From Cecembia rubra (lineage in GTDB: Bacteria; Bacteroidota; Bacteroidia; Cytophagales; Cyclobacteriaceae): a DNA stretch of 64,000 bases. The DNA lies in NCBI RefSeq assembly GCF_003014575.1, contig NZ_PYGF01000006.1, positions 124,001 to 188,000 on the forward strand, in the 5' to 3' direction. Of the stretch, positions 8,808 to 16,894 are shown piece after piece. The first letter of the stretch is position 1, and each line of letters starts with the position of its first letter. The notes below the pieces were generated by a model, which was not told the DNA's origin, ran no database searches, and was given only the letters and a program-made list of their open reading frames with translations. Position numbers and translations under genes: made by a program.

Positions 8808-8827
8808 TTGTACAAAAAGCTGTACAA
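8808..8827 (-). promoter_or_regulatory. YefM-YoeB operator (paired TGTACA cores)
   Basis: TTGTACAAAAAGCTGTACAA contains two TGTACA palindromic cores (8809-8814 and 8821-8826) with a 12-bp centre-to-centre distance, just upstream of the antitoxin start at 8770. In E. coli, the YefM-YoeB complex binds adjacent palindromes with TGTACA cores of the same spacing. The assignment by position and sequence is therefore strong although unproven here. Confidence 0.8.
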
Positions 8828-8916
8828 ATTAGTAGCTTGCTGTTTTCTAATTTTATGGATAGTCTTTCCAATTACCGTCTTATTACTAATTTGCATCTTC
8901 AAAATTTCCCGGACAA

Positions 8917-10182
8917 ATGATGGACAGCACCCCTTTGGCAGAACGCATGCGGCCTTCCCGATTGGAAGAGCTGATAGGACAGGAACACCTGACGGCCCCG
9001 ACGGCATTTTTGTACAAGGCCATCAAGTCAGGCAATGTGCCTTCCCTGATCTTTTGGGGACCTCCCGGGGTGGGTAAAACTACCATCGCCAACATCATTG
9101 CCAATGAAATCAAAGTCCCTTTCTATACCCTTTCTGCCATTAGTTCAGGAGTAAAGGATATCAGAGAAGTCATTGAGAAAGCCAAATACCAAAGGGGTGC
9201 AGTACTCTTCATCGACGAGATCCACCGCTTCAATAAATCCCAGCAGGATGCCCTCTTAGGGGCCGTGGAAAAAGGGGTTATCCGTCTGATCGGTGCCACC
9301 ACCGAAAACCCCTCCTTCGAAGTCAATGCGGCTTTACTTTCCAGGTGTCAGGTCTATACCCTGAATTCCTTGGGTAAGCATGAACTTGAGGCCATGTTGC
9401 AGCAGGCCATGGAAAAGGATGTGGAGTTGAAGAAAAAGCGTATAGAACTCCAGGAAACGGAAGCGCTGCTCAGGATGTCTGGAGGGGATGGCAGAAAGCT
9501 CCTCAATTTGTTTGAAATCGTCATCAATGGGATCAATGAAGACCCATGTGTCATCACCAATGAAAAGGTCGTTCAGATCGCCCAGCAGAAAATTGCACTA
9601 TACGACAAATCCGGAGAGCAGCATTACGACATCATCTCTGCCTTTATCAAGTCTATCCGGGGTTCTGACCCGAATGCTGCTGTGTATTGGTTGGCCAGAA
9701 TGATAGAAGGAGGGGAGGATGTGAAATTTATAGCCAGGAGACTGGTAATCTTGGCCTCAGAAGACATAGGCAACGCCAATCCCAATGCCCTTTTGTTGGC
9801 CACTAATTGTTTCGAAGCTGTAAAGGTAATAGGTTATCCTGAGTCAAGAATTATCCTGTCCCAATGTGTGACTTACCTTGCCTCCTCTCCTAAAAGCAAT
9901 GCATCCTACATGGCCATCAATCGTGCCCAGGCCTTGGTCAAGGAAACGGGTGATCTGCCGGTTCCCTTACACCTGCGCAATGCCCCTACCAAGCTGATGA
10001 AGGACCTGAATTATGGAAAAGAGTACAAATATGCCCATGATTATGAGCAGAATTTTGTCGCGCAGGAATTTTTGCCTGATGCTATCAAAAACACCAAGCT
10101 TTATGAGCCAGGGAACAATGCCAGGGAAAATGAACTAAAGAGGTTTTTGGGGGATAGGTGGAAGGGGAAGTATGGGTATTAA
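8917..10182 (+). CDS. rarA: replication-associated recombination protein RarA/MgsA (AAA+ ATPase)
   Basis: A 421-residue AAA+ ATPase related to clamp loaders, acting at stalled replication forks. Start motif PLAERMRPSRLEELIGQEHL, Walker A GPPGVGKTT (near residue 50), Walker B FIDEIHRFNKSQQDALL, sensor 1 GATTENPSFE and the RarA-specific C-terminal tetramerisation part (DKSGEQHYDIISAFIKSIRGSDPNAA, VYWLARMIEGGEDVKFIARR) are in order. ATGs at 8917 and 8920 are both possible. The gene is divergent from yefM-yoeB and the operator lies in the shared 146-bp spacer, so the toxin-antitoxin repressor might touch its promoter region; that is inference. Confidence 0.95.
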   Translation: MMDSTPLAERMRPSRLEELIGQEHLTAPTAFLYKAIKSGNVPSLIFWGPPGVGKTTIANIIANEIKVPFYTLSAISSGVKDIREVIEKAKYQRGAVLFIDEIHRFNKSQQDALLGAVEKGVIRLIGATTENPSFEVNAALLSRCQVYTLNSLGKHELEAMLQQAMEKDVELKKKRIELQETEALLRMSGGDGRKLLNLFEIVINGINEDPCVITNEKVVQIAQQKIALYDKSGEQHYDIISAFIKSIRGSDPNAAVYWLARMIEGGEDVKFIARRLVILASEDIGNANPNALLLATNCFEAVKVIGYPESRIILSQCVTYLASSPKSNASYMAINRAQALVKETGDLPVPLHLRNAPTKLMKDLNYGKEYKYAHDYEQNFVAQEFLPDAIKNTKLYEPGNNARENELKRFLGDRWKGKYGY

Positions 10183-10193
10183 GTGGAATTTTC

Positions 10194-10210
10194 ACCATTA
10201 AGGAGTTAAG
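10194..10210 (+). repeat. left inverted repeat of the GxxExxY cassette
   Basis: ACCATTAAGGAGTTAAG, 12 bases after the rarA stop codon. It is the exact reverse complement of 10837-10853. Confidence 0.8.
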
Positions 10211-10333
10211 ATATTAAAGAATTTCATTGAGAATATATTATGAGAGCATAAAAAGCTCATCAAAGGCGGATTTATTGACAAAAGGGGGCTTATTATGACT
10301 ATTACTTACTATTAAACATGATAGCAATTAAAC

Positions 10334-10353
10334 ATATCCGATTATATCCGATT
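10334..10353 (+). repeat. tandem 10-bp repeat upstream of the GxxExxY gene
   Basis: ATATCCGATT occurs twice head to tail (10334-10343 and 10344-10353), 56 bases before the GxxExxY start. It may be a regulator-binding site or the remains of a slipped duplication. It lies inside the inverted-repeat cassette. Confidence 0.5.
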
Positions 10354-10408
10354 AGGAATTTTAAGATGGCTGAAACTAGGATAACTTTATTCCAAAGTTG
10401 TTTTAGCT

Positions 10409-10813
10409 ATGTATAAAAAAATGATTACCCAAATGTCATATGATGTGCTTGGTTGCGCAATTAATGTACATAGGGAAGTGGGCCCAGGTCTTTTGGAAAG
10501 TGTTTATCAAAAATGCCTAATCCATGAATTGAAATCAAAGGGTTTTAAGGTTATGCAACAAGTGAAAGCACCATTATTCTATAAAGACCTTAGGCTTGAA
10601 GTAGAATTAAAAGCAGATATAATAGTTAATGAATCAGTCATTATTGAGTTGAAGACTGTTGATTGTCTTTTGCCTGTTCATGAGGCCCAAATATTAACAT
10701 ATATGAGGCTCTTGAAAATTCCACAAGGGTTATTGATGAATTTTTATTCAGACAACCTTTCTAAAAACAAAATACCCTTGGTAAATGAATATTTCAAGGC
10801 ATTGCCTGAGTAA
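10409..10813 (+). CDS. GxxExxY family protein (PD-(D/E)XK nuclease-like fold)
   Basis: A 134-residue protein with the defining motif GPGLLESVYQKCL (residues about 27-39), preceded by GCAINVHREVG. Later KADIIVNESVIIELKTVDCL provides the Asp and the E-x-K of a PD-(D/E)XK nuclease-like core, and VHEAQILTYMRLL follows as in the family. Function is not established; a nuclease or nucleic-acid-binding role is inferred from the fold. It stands alone in the 660-bp inverted-repeat cassette. Such genes are often strain-variable in Bacteroidota, consistent with mobility. Confidence 0.88.
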   Translation: MYKKMITQMSYDVLGCAINVHREVGPGLLESVYQKCLIHELKSKGFKVMQQVKAPLFYKDLRLEVELKADIIVNESVIIELKTVDCLLPVHEAQILTYMRLLKIPQGLLMNFYSDNLSKNKIPLVNEYFKALPE

Positions 10814-10836
10814 AATCTTAATGAACCCCTTATTCC

Positions 10837-10853
10837 CTTAACTCCTTAATGGT
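10837..10853 (-). repeat. right inverted repeat of the GxxExxY cassette
   Basis: Plus-strand CTTAACTCCTTAATGGT, the exact reverse complement of the left end at 10194-10210. It lies between the GxxExxY stop codon and the convergent gene ending at 10908. Confidence 0.8.
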
Positions 10854-10907
10854 TTAACACTTCCGATATTCGCCTTTCGAAATCCAACTTGAACTTTTTT
10901 TTACCAA

Positions 10908-12143
10908 TTAGAAAGACCTGAACTCCTCAATTTTTTCAATTTTTTGCCTCAGGTCACTGATATTGATGCTGTCTTTGATACCGTTGTCCCGGGTAGATTT
11001 TTTGTCTTTCAGGTTTTTGCTGATGCGTTCATAAACCTGTTTGGGGGTCTCTTCAGTACCACCTGCCTTTCTTCCTTTGATGATGCCATTGTTATTTGCC
11101 AGATCAAGAGCTTCAAGTACCCTGGTATGGTAGCTATCTGCAATTTCGAAGAAATTGTCATAGTACATGATAAACCTCTTTGACAAGTCAGCCAAGGTAC
11201 CCATGTGGGTGCTGAAGTTTTTTAACTCAGTTTCGCGTTGGAGCAAATTTGAGTAATTGATTTCACCCCTATTGTTTTTATACCTATTCTCAATCCTCGT
11301 CAGATAAAGTTGCACATAATCATAGGAAAAACCGTTTAGAACACGGTTAAAATAAGCATCGATGGTTTCGTTATTGAATCTATCAGGGACTTGGTAACCT
11401 AACTTTGGAGCTTCTTTTTTAAGCCTTGACATCAATTCCAGCTGAAGGTTTTCAAGAAGTAAAATCCTATCGTTATAGGAGGACTGATTGGCTGCATTGG
11501 CTTTGTCTAAGGCAGCGAAATAGGTGAGGTACTTGTTCAGTTCTGTTTCAAATCGGTTCAATTTCTGGAAATCCGGTTTCTTTTCGGTCATCAGGGAACT
11601 GTATGCAACATTCAAAAGGGAATTGGAAGCGGATACAGCTTGAGAAACAAATGGGATTCCGGCAGCGATCGGACTGGCAATAACGGAATTGGTGATTTCC
11701 AGAAAGCGGTCCATCTTGGACTTGCTCTCAAATATTCCAATTCTTTTTACGGATTCCATGATTACTTCCTCAAATGAAAAACCCAATGGCCCTCCTTCAA
11801 TGGATCCCAACGAATTGATGAAACCCTGATAATCCTGATCCGTCATCCTGGACTTTAGATTGATGATGTCATCACTAAGTTTTTTATAGATTTGGGTCGA
11901 ATGAAGAATGCTTGATTTTAGGTTGGTCCATCTTGTCTCATCTGAAATATTTTTGTCACGGATCAGGTCATTCAAAGCCATGTTGGTGATTTCCAAGCTG
12001 CCTGATAGATTTTCATTGTAGTTTTTAAGCGTTTCAATTTCTTTTTCAAGCCGTTTGATTTTCAAAGAATCGGCTTCAATTTGTGAAAATGAAGCATGGA
12101 TGAAGGCGATTATCAATCCTGCTGTCAAAATTACCTTTTTCAT
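10908..12143 (-). CDS. exported coiled-coil protein of unknown function, 411 aa
   Basis: I do not recognise the family. A clear Sec signal peptide (MKKVILTAGLIIAFIHASFSQ) predicts export. Residues about 25-110 form a coiled coil (KIKRLEKEIETLKNYNENL). A moderately hydrophobic stretch near residues 160-180 (NSVIASPIAAGIPFVSQAVSAS) could be a membrane-interacting hairpin. The remainder is helical and polar, ending in a short coiled coil (LRQKIEKIEEF). It is most likely periplasmic. It is transcribed alone, between convergent GxxExxY and the nitroreductase gene upstream. Confidence 0.7.
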   Translation of the reverse strand: MKKVILTAGLIIAFIHASFSQIEADSLKIKRLEKEIETLKNYNENLSGSLEITNMALNDLIRDKNISDETRWTNLKSSILHSTQIYKKLSDDIINLKSRMTDQDYQGFINSLGSIEGGPLGFSFEEVIMESVKRIGIFESKSKMDRFLEITNSVIASPIAAGIPFVSQAVSASNSLLNVAYSSLMTEKKPDFQKLNRFETELNKYLTYFAALDKANAANQSSYNDRILLLENLQLELMSRLKKEAPKLGYQVPDRFNNETIDAYFNRVLNGFSYDYVQLYLTRIENRYKNNRGEINYSNLLQRETELKNFSTHMGTLADLSKRFIMYYDNFFEIADSYHTRVLEALDLANNNGIIKGRKAGGTEETPKQVYERISKNLKDKKSTRDNGIKDSINISDLRQKIEKIEEFRSF

Positions 12144-12233
12144 AGGTTATAGGGGGATTAAGCTTTTTTGTTGCAATCACAAAAATCAAGCAAGAATTTT
12201 AATTTTTTACAGACTGCCTTCAATTATTTTTAT

Positions 12234-12965
12234 TTATTTAAGGAAAATCACTTCTTCATTCGGTAGCCTAAACCTATCGCCATATATTCCATCTGGCAGT
12301 CCTTTGCCGCAACCAATGATCATATTTATTTCTGCCCCTGAAGGTAAGCCAAGCAGTTTTTTTACCCTTTTGGAATCAAAGCCTTCCATGGGGCAGGTAT
12401 CATAGCCCTCAGCTTTCATAGCATACATAAAAGTCATCGCGGCCAATGCAGCACTTTTGTGGACAGATATCCTCACATCAGCATTAGAAACCTGACGGAC
12501 CATAGGGCGCTTCAGTCCCACTAACCATGCAATGATCTGCTTGATGGTAGACCAGAAAAGTATCTTTGCATAAAGTTTAGGGACAAGGTTGGTATAATAG
12601 GATAGTGCCCTTTTTAACTTTTTGGGTTCTGCATCCTTATAACAATCACGAATGTATGCCTCATTGGCTTTGGCACGGGATTTCCAAAGGTCCCTTCTCG
12701 TCACTATGACCACCAGCTCACGGGCAGTGGTGGCAGCTTTTTGTCCCATGCATAATTGGGCAAGTTTAGCTTTGTTGGGCGAAGTTTCAGGCATCCGGTA
12801 GAATTCCCAAAGCTGCATGTTGCTGCTATTTGGGGCTAAAGTAGAAGCTTCTAGGCATTTTTGTACAATATGGTGGTCGAAAGCCTCTTTTGGGTCAAAG
12901 ATTCTGACTGATCTACGCTCCTGCACGACTTGAAAAAAATCCTTTATATCCGTTTTTTCGATCAT
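12234..12965 (-). CDS. nitroreductase family protein
   Basis: A 243-residue FMN-dependent oxidoreductase of the nitroreductase fold. The N-terminal VQERRSVRIFDPKEAFDHHIV matches the phosphate-binding R-R-S-x-R motif, LEASTLAPNSSNMQLWEFYR the flavin-binding segment, and the C-terminal half has DTCPMEGFDSKRVKKLLGLP and GCGKGLPDG. It probably reduces nitro- or quinone-like compounds with NAD(P)H; the natural substrate is unknown. About 25 residues longer than minimal members, with an insertion around residues 105-150 that may close the active site. It is divergent from the ABC exporter operon at 13068. Confidence 0.87.
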   Translation of the reverse strand: MIEKTDIKDFFQVVQERRSVRIFDPKEAFDHHIVQKCLEASTLAPNSSNMQLWEFYRMPETSPNKAKLAQLCMGQKAATTARELVVIVTRRDLWKSRAKANEAYIRDCYKDAEPKKLKRALSYYTNLVPKLYAKILFWSTIKQIIAWLVGLKRPMVRQVSNADVRISVHKSAALAAMTFMYAMKAEGYDTCPMEGFDSKRVKKLLGLPSGAEINMIIGCGKGLPDGIYGDRFRLPNEEVIFLK

Positions 12966-13067
12966 TTGGTCAATAATTCAGGGTTCATCTAATTTCTGAA
13001 ATTTCTTTTAGTTATATTCAAAGCTCAAAAATAAGTTTTTATCCTATAACCACATCGCATTCTTATT

Positions 13068-14555
13068 ATGATCCTTAGTCTGCTTAAGTTGGAGTTATTG
13101 AAGACCATGCGCTCAACCTCTTTTGCAAAAAGCGCATTAGTAGCCATTTTTCTGGCATTTTTGGCAGTAATACTGCTTTCTTATGTGCTTTTGTTGGGTG
13201 TCTTTTTAAAAGAGATCATTGAAGAGGGTTTTGATAGCTCAGATGCCTATGTTACCTTGAGTGGAGCCCTGATTTATTTTTACCTTTTTGAGTTCATGTA
13301 CCGGTATTTTGTACAAAAGCTTCCGGTAATGGAATTGCAGAGTTTCCTGCACCTGCCTTTGAAAAAAAGCAGGATCATTCAGTTCCTGTTGGGAAGGAGT
13401 TTCGTGTCTCCTTTGACATTGATTGCTCCGCTTTTATTTGCGCCATTTGCTTTTAAGGAAATTGCACCAAGATTCGGCGATCTGGCAGCTTGGTCCTGGT
13501 TAGGCTCCGTTGTGATGAGCAGTTGGTCACTTCATTGGCTGATGCTTTGGTTCAAACAAAAGTTTGAAGACAGTCTGATCGGTTTAGGGGTGGTGTTTTT
13601 AGTACTTTTATTGGGTGCTGGGTCTAATTATTACGGTTGGTTCAATTTAGGGGCTTTGATGAAACCTATCTTTGATTGGTCTCTGACTTCTGTTTTTCCA
13701 CCGATTATCATGACATTGGTTTTTCTGATCCTGTACAGATTGGCCTATACATATTATTACCGTAATGCCTATCTGGAGGATTTGGTAGAAGAAGAGGAGG
13801 CAAGATTTCTCAATCATAGTCTTGGAATTTTCAAGCGTTTTGGATTGGCCGGTGAATTGGCCAACCTGGAATGGAAACTGATCATCCGGCACAAAAAGAG
13901 CAGGACATACCTTACCTTGGCAGGTTTCTTCCTGCTTTATGGATTGATCTTTTATACCAATCCCCAATACAAGACAGAGGATGGGTTCAGTCATCTTTTT
14001 GTTTTTGTGGGCTCATTTATCACCGGCATCTTCATGTTACAGTATGGGCAGCTTTTCCTAAGTTGGAATTCCTCCAATTTCGATTTCTTCCTTAATCGAA
14101 AAGGTGGGGTAGAAGCGTTGGTGAAAGGAAAATACCTGTTGTTTGTGGCTACTTCGATTCTATGCTATATCATTTCAGTGCCCTATGTGTATTTCGGGTG
14201 GGATATATTGCTCATCCATACAGCAGCTTTCCTTTTCAATATAGGTGTAGTCATGCATTTAGTGGTATACCTTGCCCTTTGGAAACCCAAACCCATGGAC
14301 CTGAATAAAGGGGCCATGTTCAATTATGAGGGTGTTGGTATCGCTCAATTTTTAATGATCATCCCCATGATGGTAGCACCTTATTTGATTTACCTGCCAT
14401 TTGCGCTTTTGGTCAGTCAATATGCGGGATTGCTTGCCTTAGCCGTTGTAGGTACGGTAGGCGTGATAGCCTTTCCTTATTTGTCTGATCTGTCGGTCCA
14501 GCGAGTTTTATCCAATAAATATCAGATTTCATCATCTTTTAGACAAGAATTATGA
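13068..14555 (+). CDS. DUF5687 family ABC-type membrane protein
   Basis: A 495-residue integral membrane protein with around twelve hydrophobic helices, starting with a short cytoplasmic segment and a first helix near residues 23-45. It looks like the membrane subunit of an ABC-2-like exporter of the DUF5687 type, found in Bacteroidota beside ATPase genes. Its stop (ATGA overlap at 14552-14555) is coupled to the ATPase gene, which supports a two-gene transporter. The transported substrate is unknown. An internal charged loop, YLEDLVEEEEARFLNHSLG, around residues 235-253 probably faces the cytoplasm. Confidence 0.8.
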   Translation: MILSLLKLELLKTMRSTSFAKSALVAIFLAFLAVILLSYVLLLGVFLKEIIEEGFDSSDAYVTLSGALIYFYLFEFMYRYFVQKLPVMELQSFLHLPLKKSRIIQFLLGRSFVSPLTLIAPLLFAPFAFKEIAPRFGDLAAWSWLGSVVMSSWSLHWLMLWFKQKFEDSLIGLGVVFLVLLLGAGSNYYGWFNLGALMKPIFDWSLTSVFPPIIMTLVFLILYRLAYTYYYRNAYLEDLVEEEEARFLNHSLGIFKRFGLAGELANLEWKLIIRHKKSRTYLTLAGFFLLYGLIFYTNPQYKTEDGFSHLFVFVGSFITGIFMLQYGQLFLSWNSSNFDFFLNRKGGVEALVKGKYLLFVATSILCYIISVPYVYFGWDILLIHTAAFLFNIGVVMHLVVYLALWKPKPMDLNKGAMFNYEGVGIAQFLMIIPMMVAPYLIYLPFALLVSQYAGLLALAVVGTVGVIAFPYLSDLSVQRVLSNKYQISSSFRQEL

Positions 14556-15247
14556 TCAGTATCAATTATCTCAGAAAACAATACAAAGACATTGTTGTCC
14601 TCGATGTAGAGCATTTGGAAATTCCTAAGAAGGAGTGTTTTGGCCTTGTAGGAAATAACGGTGCAGGAAAGACAACCCTTTTCAGGATCATGTTGGATTT
14701 GGTGCGGGCTACAGAAGGCCAGGTACTTCTTGATGGGATAAATGTTGCCAAAAATGAAGATTGGAAATCCAGGGTCGGGGCCTTCTTGGACGAGCACATG
14801 TTGCTCTCTTATCTGACTCCGGATGAATATTTCGAAACACTGAGAAAAATCTACGTGCTTTCGGAGGAGGATTTAAAGTTGCACTTGGAGAAATTCGAAG
14901 AACTTTTCAATGGGGAAATTATCGGTAAAAAGAAATATATCAGGGACCTGTCCAAAGGTAATCTCAAAAAAGTGGGAATTGCGGCAGCAATGATGGGTAA
15001 TCCTGAAGTAGTCATGTTGGACGAACCTTTTGAAAACCTTGATCCAAGTTCTCAGGTGAGGTTAAAAAAGCTCATTCTTCAAGAAAAGGAAATATCCCAG
15101 GTCACTTTTCTGATTTCCAGCCATGACCTCAACCATGTGACGGAAATCTGTGACAGAATTGTATTATTGGAGAAGGGGAAAATTATAAGGGATCTTCGTG
15201 AAAAATCAGAGATGGTAGAGGAGTTGAATGCTTATTTTGGCACTTAA
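14552..15247 (+). CDS. ABC transporter ATP-binding protein
   Basis: A 231-residue ATPase with Walker A GNNGAGKTT (near residue 35), Walker B VVMLDEPFENLDP and H-loop SSHD. The signature motif reads LSKGNLKKVG, with K in place of the usual G (L-S-x-G-Q), a variant common in CcmA/ABC-2-type exporters. It overlaps the DUF5687 gene by four bases and is its evident partner. Its stop lies 98 bases before the terminator that marks the left boundary of the ssrA element, so it is the last chromosomal gene before the integration. Confidence 0.9.
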   Translation: MISINYLRKQYKDIVVLDVEHLEIPKKECFGLVGNNGAGKTTLFRIMLDLVRATEGQVLLDGINVAKNEDWKSRVGAFLDEHMLLSYLTPDEYFETLRKIYVLSEEDLKLHLEKFEELFNGEIIGKKKYIRDLSKGNLKKVGIAAAMMGNPEVVMLDEPFENLDPSSQVRLKKLILQEKEISQVTFLISSHDLNHVTEICDRIVLLEKGKIIRDLREKSEMVEELNAYFGT

Positions 15248-15345
15248 GAATTTTGGCAAGCCTATTTTGGCTGTTGATATATACTTTAAATACAACGATG
15301 AACAAAACAAATGATTTTACTGCGAATCTTCTAAAGAAGAAAAAC

Positions 15346-15384
15346 AAAAAATCCCTGTAATCTCAACAATTACAGGGATTTTTT
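15346..15384 (-). terminator. strong hairpin terminator, probably the original ssrA terminator
   Basis: A perfect 15-bp stem, AAAAAATCCCTGTAA (15346-15360) and TTACAGGGATTTTTT (15370-15384), with a 9-base loop and T-runs on both strands. On the minus strand it directly follows the displaced ssrA 3' end, so before integration it presumably ended tmRNA transcription. It can also end the ABC exporter transcript on the plus strand. Confidence 0.8.
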
Positions 15385-15386
15385 GG

Positions 15387-15411
15387 TGGTGGAGCTGGCG
15401 GGATTTGAACC
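15387..15411 (-). other. att site, displaced 3' end of ssrA (left end of element)
   Basis: The minus strand reads the T-arm and acceptor end of tmRNA, including an encoded CCA (15389-15387). The stretch 15389-15411 matches 28624-28646 in 22 of 23 bases (T/C difference at 15406 against 28641). It is separated from the rest of the gene by 13.2 kb, the expected result of integrase-mediated insertion at the ssrA 3' end. Confidence 0.88.
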
Positions 15412-15516
15412 TTTGATTTTTATAATTGCTCAATTTTACATAAAGTGCTTTATTTTAGCTTTTTATTGTGTTTTTTGTAATTTGTTGTAAATTTATGTTA
15501 ACCTTTGTAATACATA

Positions 15517-15552
15517 ATTTGCACCAGTAATTGCACCAGTAATTGCACCACT
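15517..15552 (+). repeat. three 12-bp direct repeats, candidate integrase arm sites (left)
   Basis: ATTTGCACCAGT, AATTGCACCAGT and AATTGCACCACT follow one another at a 12-bp period between the att site and the integrase start at 15564. The same core in the same orientation occurs twice at the right end (28548-28569). The position immediately before the integrase gene also makes autoregulation possible. Confidence 0.7.
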
Positions 15553-15563
15553 AAATTTAAAGC

Positions 15564-16889
15564 ATGGGATTTACACTAAGATTTGAGGCAAGAAAAGACA
15601 CCATCAATAAAGATGGGAAAGTCCCGGTATCTATCATAGTTTCTGTTTCAGGGAAAAGAAAAAGAATCAAAACAGATATCAGGACATACTATTTCAATTG
15701 GGATCAAGGATTGCAAAGGGCAGTATTTGTAAACAGAAAAAAGATCAAGGAACTAAACCCGGAATTTGATCCCAATAATTTGCCATCTTCCATGGATATT
15801 GAAGATATTAACCAAGAGCTTGTTTTGGTTGAATCAAGATTCAGAGACCTGGCTAAAAAATTTGAGCTTGACAACATTGCCTATGGGGTTCAATCTCTTT
15901 GTGAGGCTTTTTTGTTGGAGCAAAAGCCAAAAACGATTAAAGAAGAATCAAGTAAATACGTGCTGGATTACATTGAGAAATACATCCGGGAAAATGAAGC
16001 AAAAAGGGCTAGGGGCAGCATGAGTGTTTACAAGTCCCTAAAAGGCAAACTTGAAGCTTATCTGAAAAAATCAAGAATCTCAATCTCATTTGAAAAAATT
16101 GATTTGGCTTTTTTCCGGTCTTTTGAAAATTACCTAATAAAGGAAGGCGAAATAAATAATATTACCATAGCCAAACAATTGAGCACTTTGAAAACCTTTC
16201 TCAATTATGCTTCAATGGACGGTATCAAAGTAAATGATTCTTGGAGGGCTTTTAAAATCACAAGACAAACCCTTGAAGTAATAGCATTAACTGAAAAGGA
16301 GTTCTTGACCTTGTACAATCTTGATCTTTCAAATAACAAAAAACTGGATAAGGTCCGGGATGTGTTTTGTTTTGGCTGTGCTACTGGCTATCGCTACAGT
16401 GACCTAAATCAACTTAGAAGAGGCCATATTTATGGTATGGAAATTAGGCTTACAGTTCAAAAAACCCAAAAACCCTTGATGGTGCCCTTGAACAAGTATG
16501 CTTATGAAATTTTAGAAAAATATAAGGAAATGGAAATGCCGCTTCCTGTTATTAGCAACCAGAAAATGAATGACTATTTAAAAGACCTGGGTAAGCTGGC
16601 AGAGATCAATGAACCCATTGAAATAGTCAGATACAGGGGAGCAAATAAAGTGGTCAACATTTACCCAAAATATGACCTGTTAACTGTTCATGTTGCACGT
16701 AAAACCTTTGCCACCTTGTCCCTTGAAAAAGGAATACCGGTTGAAACAGTGATGTCTGTGACAGGTCATTCCAGTTATAGTAGTTTTCAAAGGTATGTCA
16801 AAGTTACTGAGGAAAGGAAAAGAAAAGAGATGGCCAGGGCCTGGGGTGCGCCTGAGCTTAAAAAAGTTGTGGGAGGAGCTGACCAATAA
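15564..16889 (+). CDS. tyrosine-type site-specific integrase
   Basis: A 441-residue tyrosine recombinase of the Bacteroidetes type that should integrate and excise the element at ssrA. The N-terminal part (residues 1-110) resembles an arm-binding domain (FTLRFEARKDTINKDGKVPVSI), followed by a core-binding SAM-like domain (about 125-230) and the catalytic domain. Catalytic residues are visible: Arg277 (ATGYRYSDL), Lys300, His376 and Arg379 (HVARKTFAT), His402 (TGHSS) and the nucleophile Tyr411 (FQRYVKVT). All are intact, so the enzyme is probably active. It lies next to the distal att copy, with candidate arm repeats just upstream. Confidence 0.95.
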   Translation: MGFTLRFEARKDTINKDGKVPVSIIVSVSGKRKRIKTDIRTYYFNWDQGLQRAVFVNRKKIKELNPEFDPNNLPSSMDIEDINQELVLVESRFRDLAKKFELDNIAYGVQSLCEAFLLEQKPKTIKEESSKYVLDYIEKYIRENEAKRARGSMSVYKSLKGKLEAYLKKSRISISFEKIDLAFFRSFENYLIKEGEINNITIAKQLSTLKTFLNYASMDGIKVNDSWRAFKITRQTLEVIALTEKEFLTLYNLDLSNNKKLDKVRDVFCFGCATGYRYSDLNQLRRGHIYGMEIRLTVQKTQKPLMVPLNKYAYEILEKYKEMEMPLPVISNQKMNDYLKDLGKLAEINEPIEIVRYRGANKVVNIYPKYDLLTVHVARKTFATLSLEKGIPVETVMSVTGHSSYSSFQRYVKVTEERKRKEMARAWGAPELKKVVGGADQ

Positions 16890-16894
16890 TAGGT

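Larger units (their letters stand above)
10194..10853. mobile_element. GxxExxY gene cassette bounded by inverted repeats
   Basis: A 660-bp unit with perfect 17-bp inverted ends, ACCATTAAGGAGTTAAG at 10194-10210 and its complement at 10837-10853. The similarity continues inward in weaker form for about 18 more bases: ATATTAAAGAATTTCATT on the left compared with GGAATAAGGGGTTCATT on the right arm. The only gene inside is the GxxExxY protein. A related single copy occurs at 6695-6724. This geometry suggests a small mobile or mobilised cassette; no transposase is encoded, and no target-site duplication is evident. Confidence 0.55.

Noticed and set aside
8760-9077. 105-codon plus-strand frame before and into rarA
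   Set aside because: It covers the yefM operator and the rarA start in another frame; rarA itself is unambiguous.
15298-15360. 20-codon open frame after the ABC exporter, ending in KKKNKKSL
   Set aside because: It is lysine-rich only because it runs through an A-rich stretch and ends inside the terminator stem at 15346-15360; no support as a gene.
15387-15411. Possible tRNA gene near 15.4 kb because of a T-arm and CCA end
   Set aside because: Only the 3' 25 bases of ssrA are present; no 5' acceptor strand, D-arm or anticodon arm follows.
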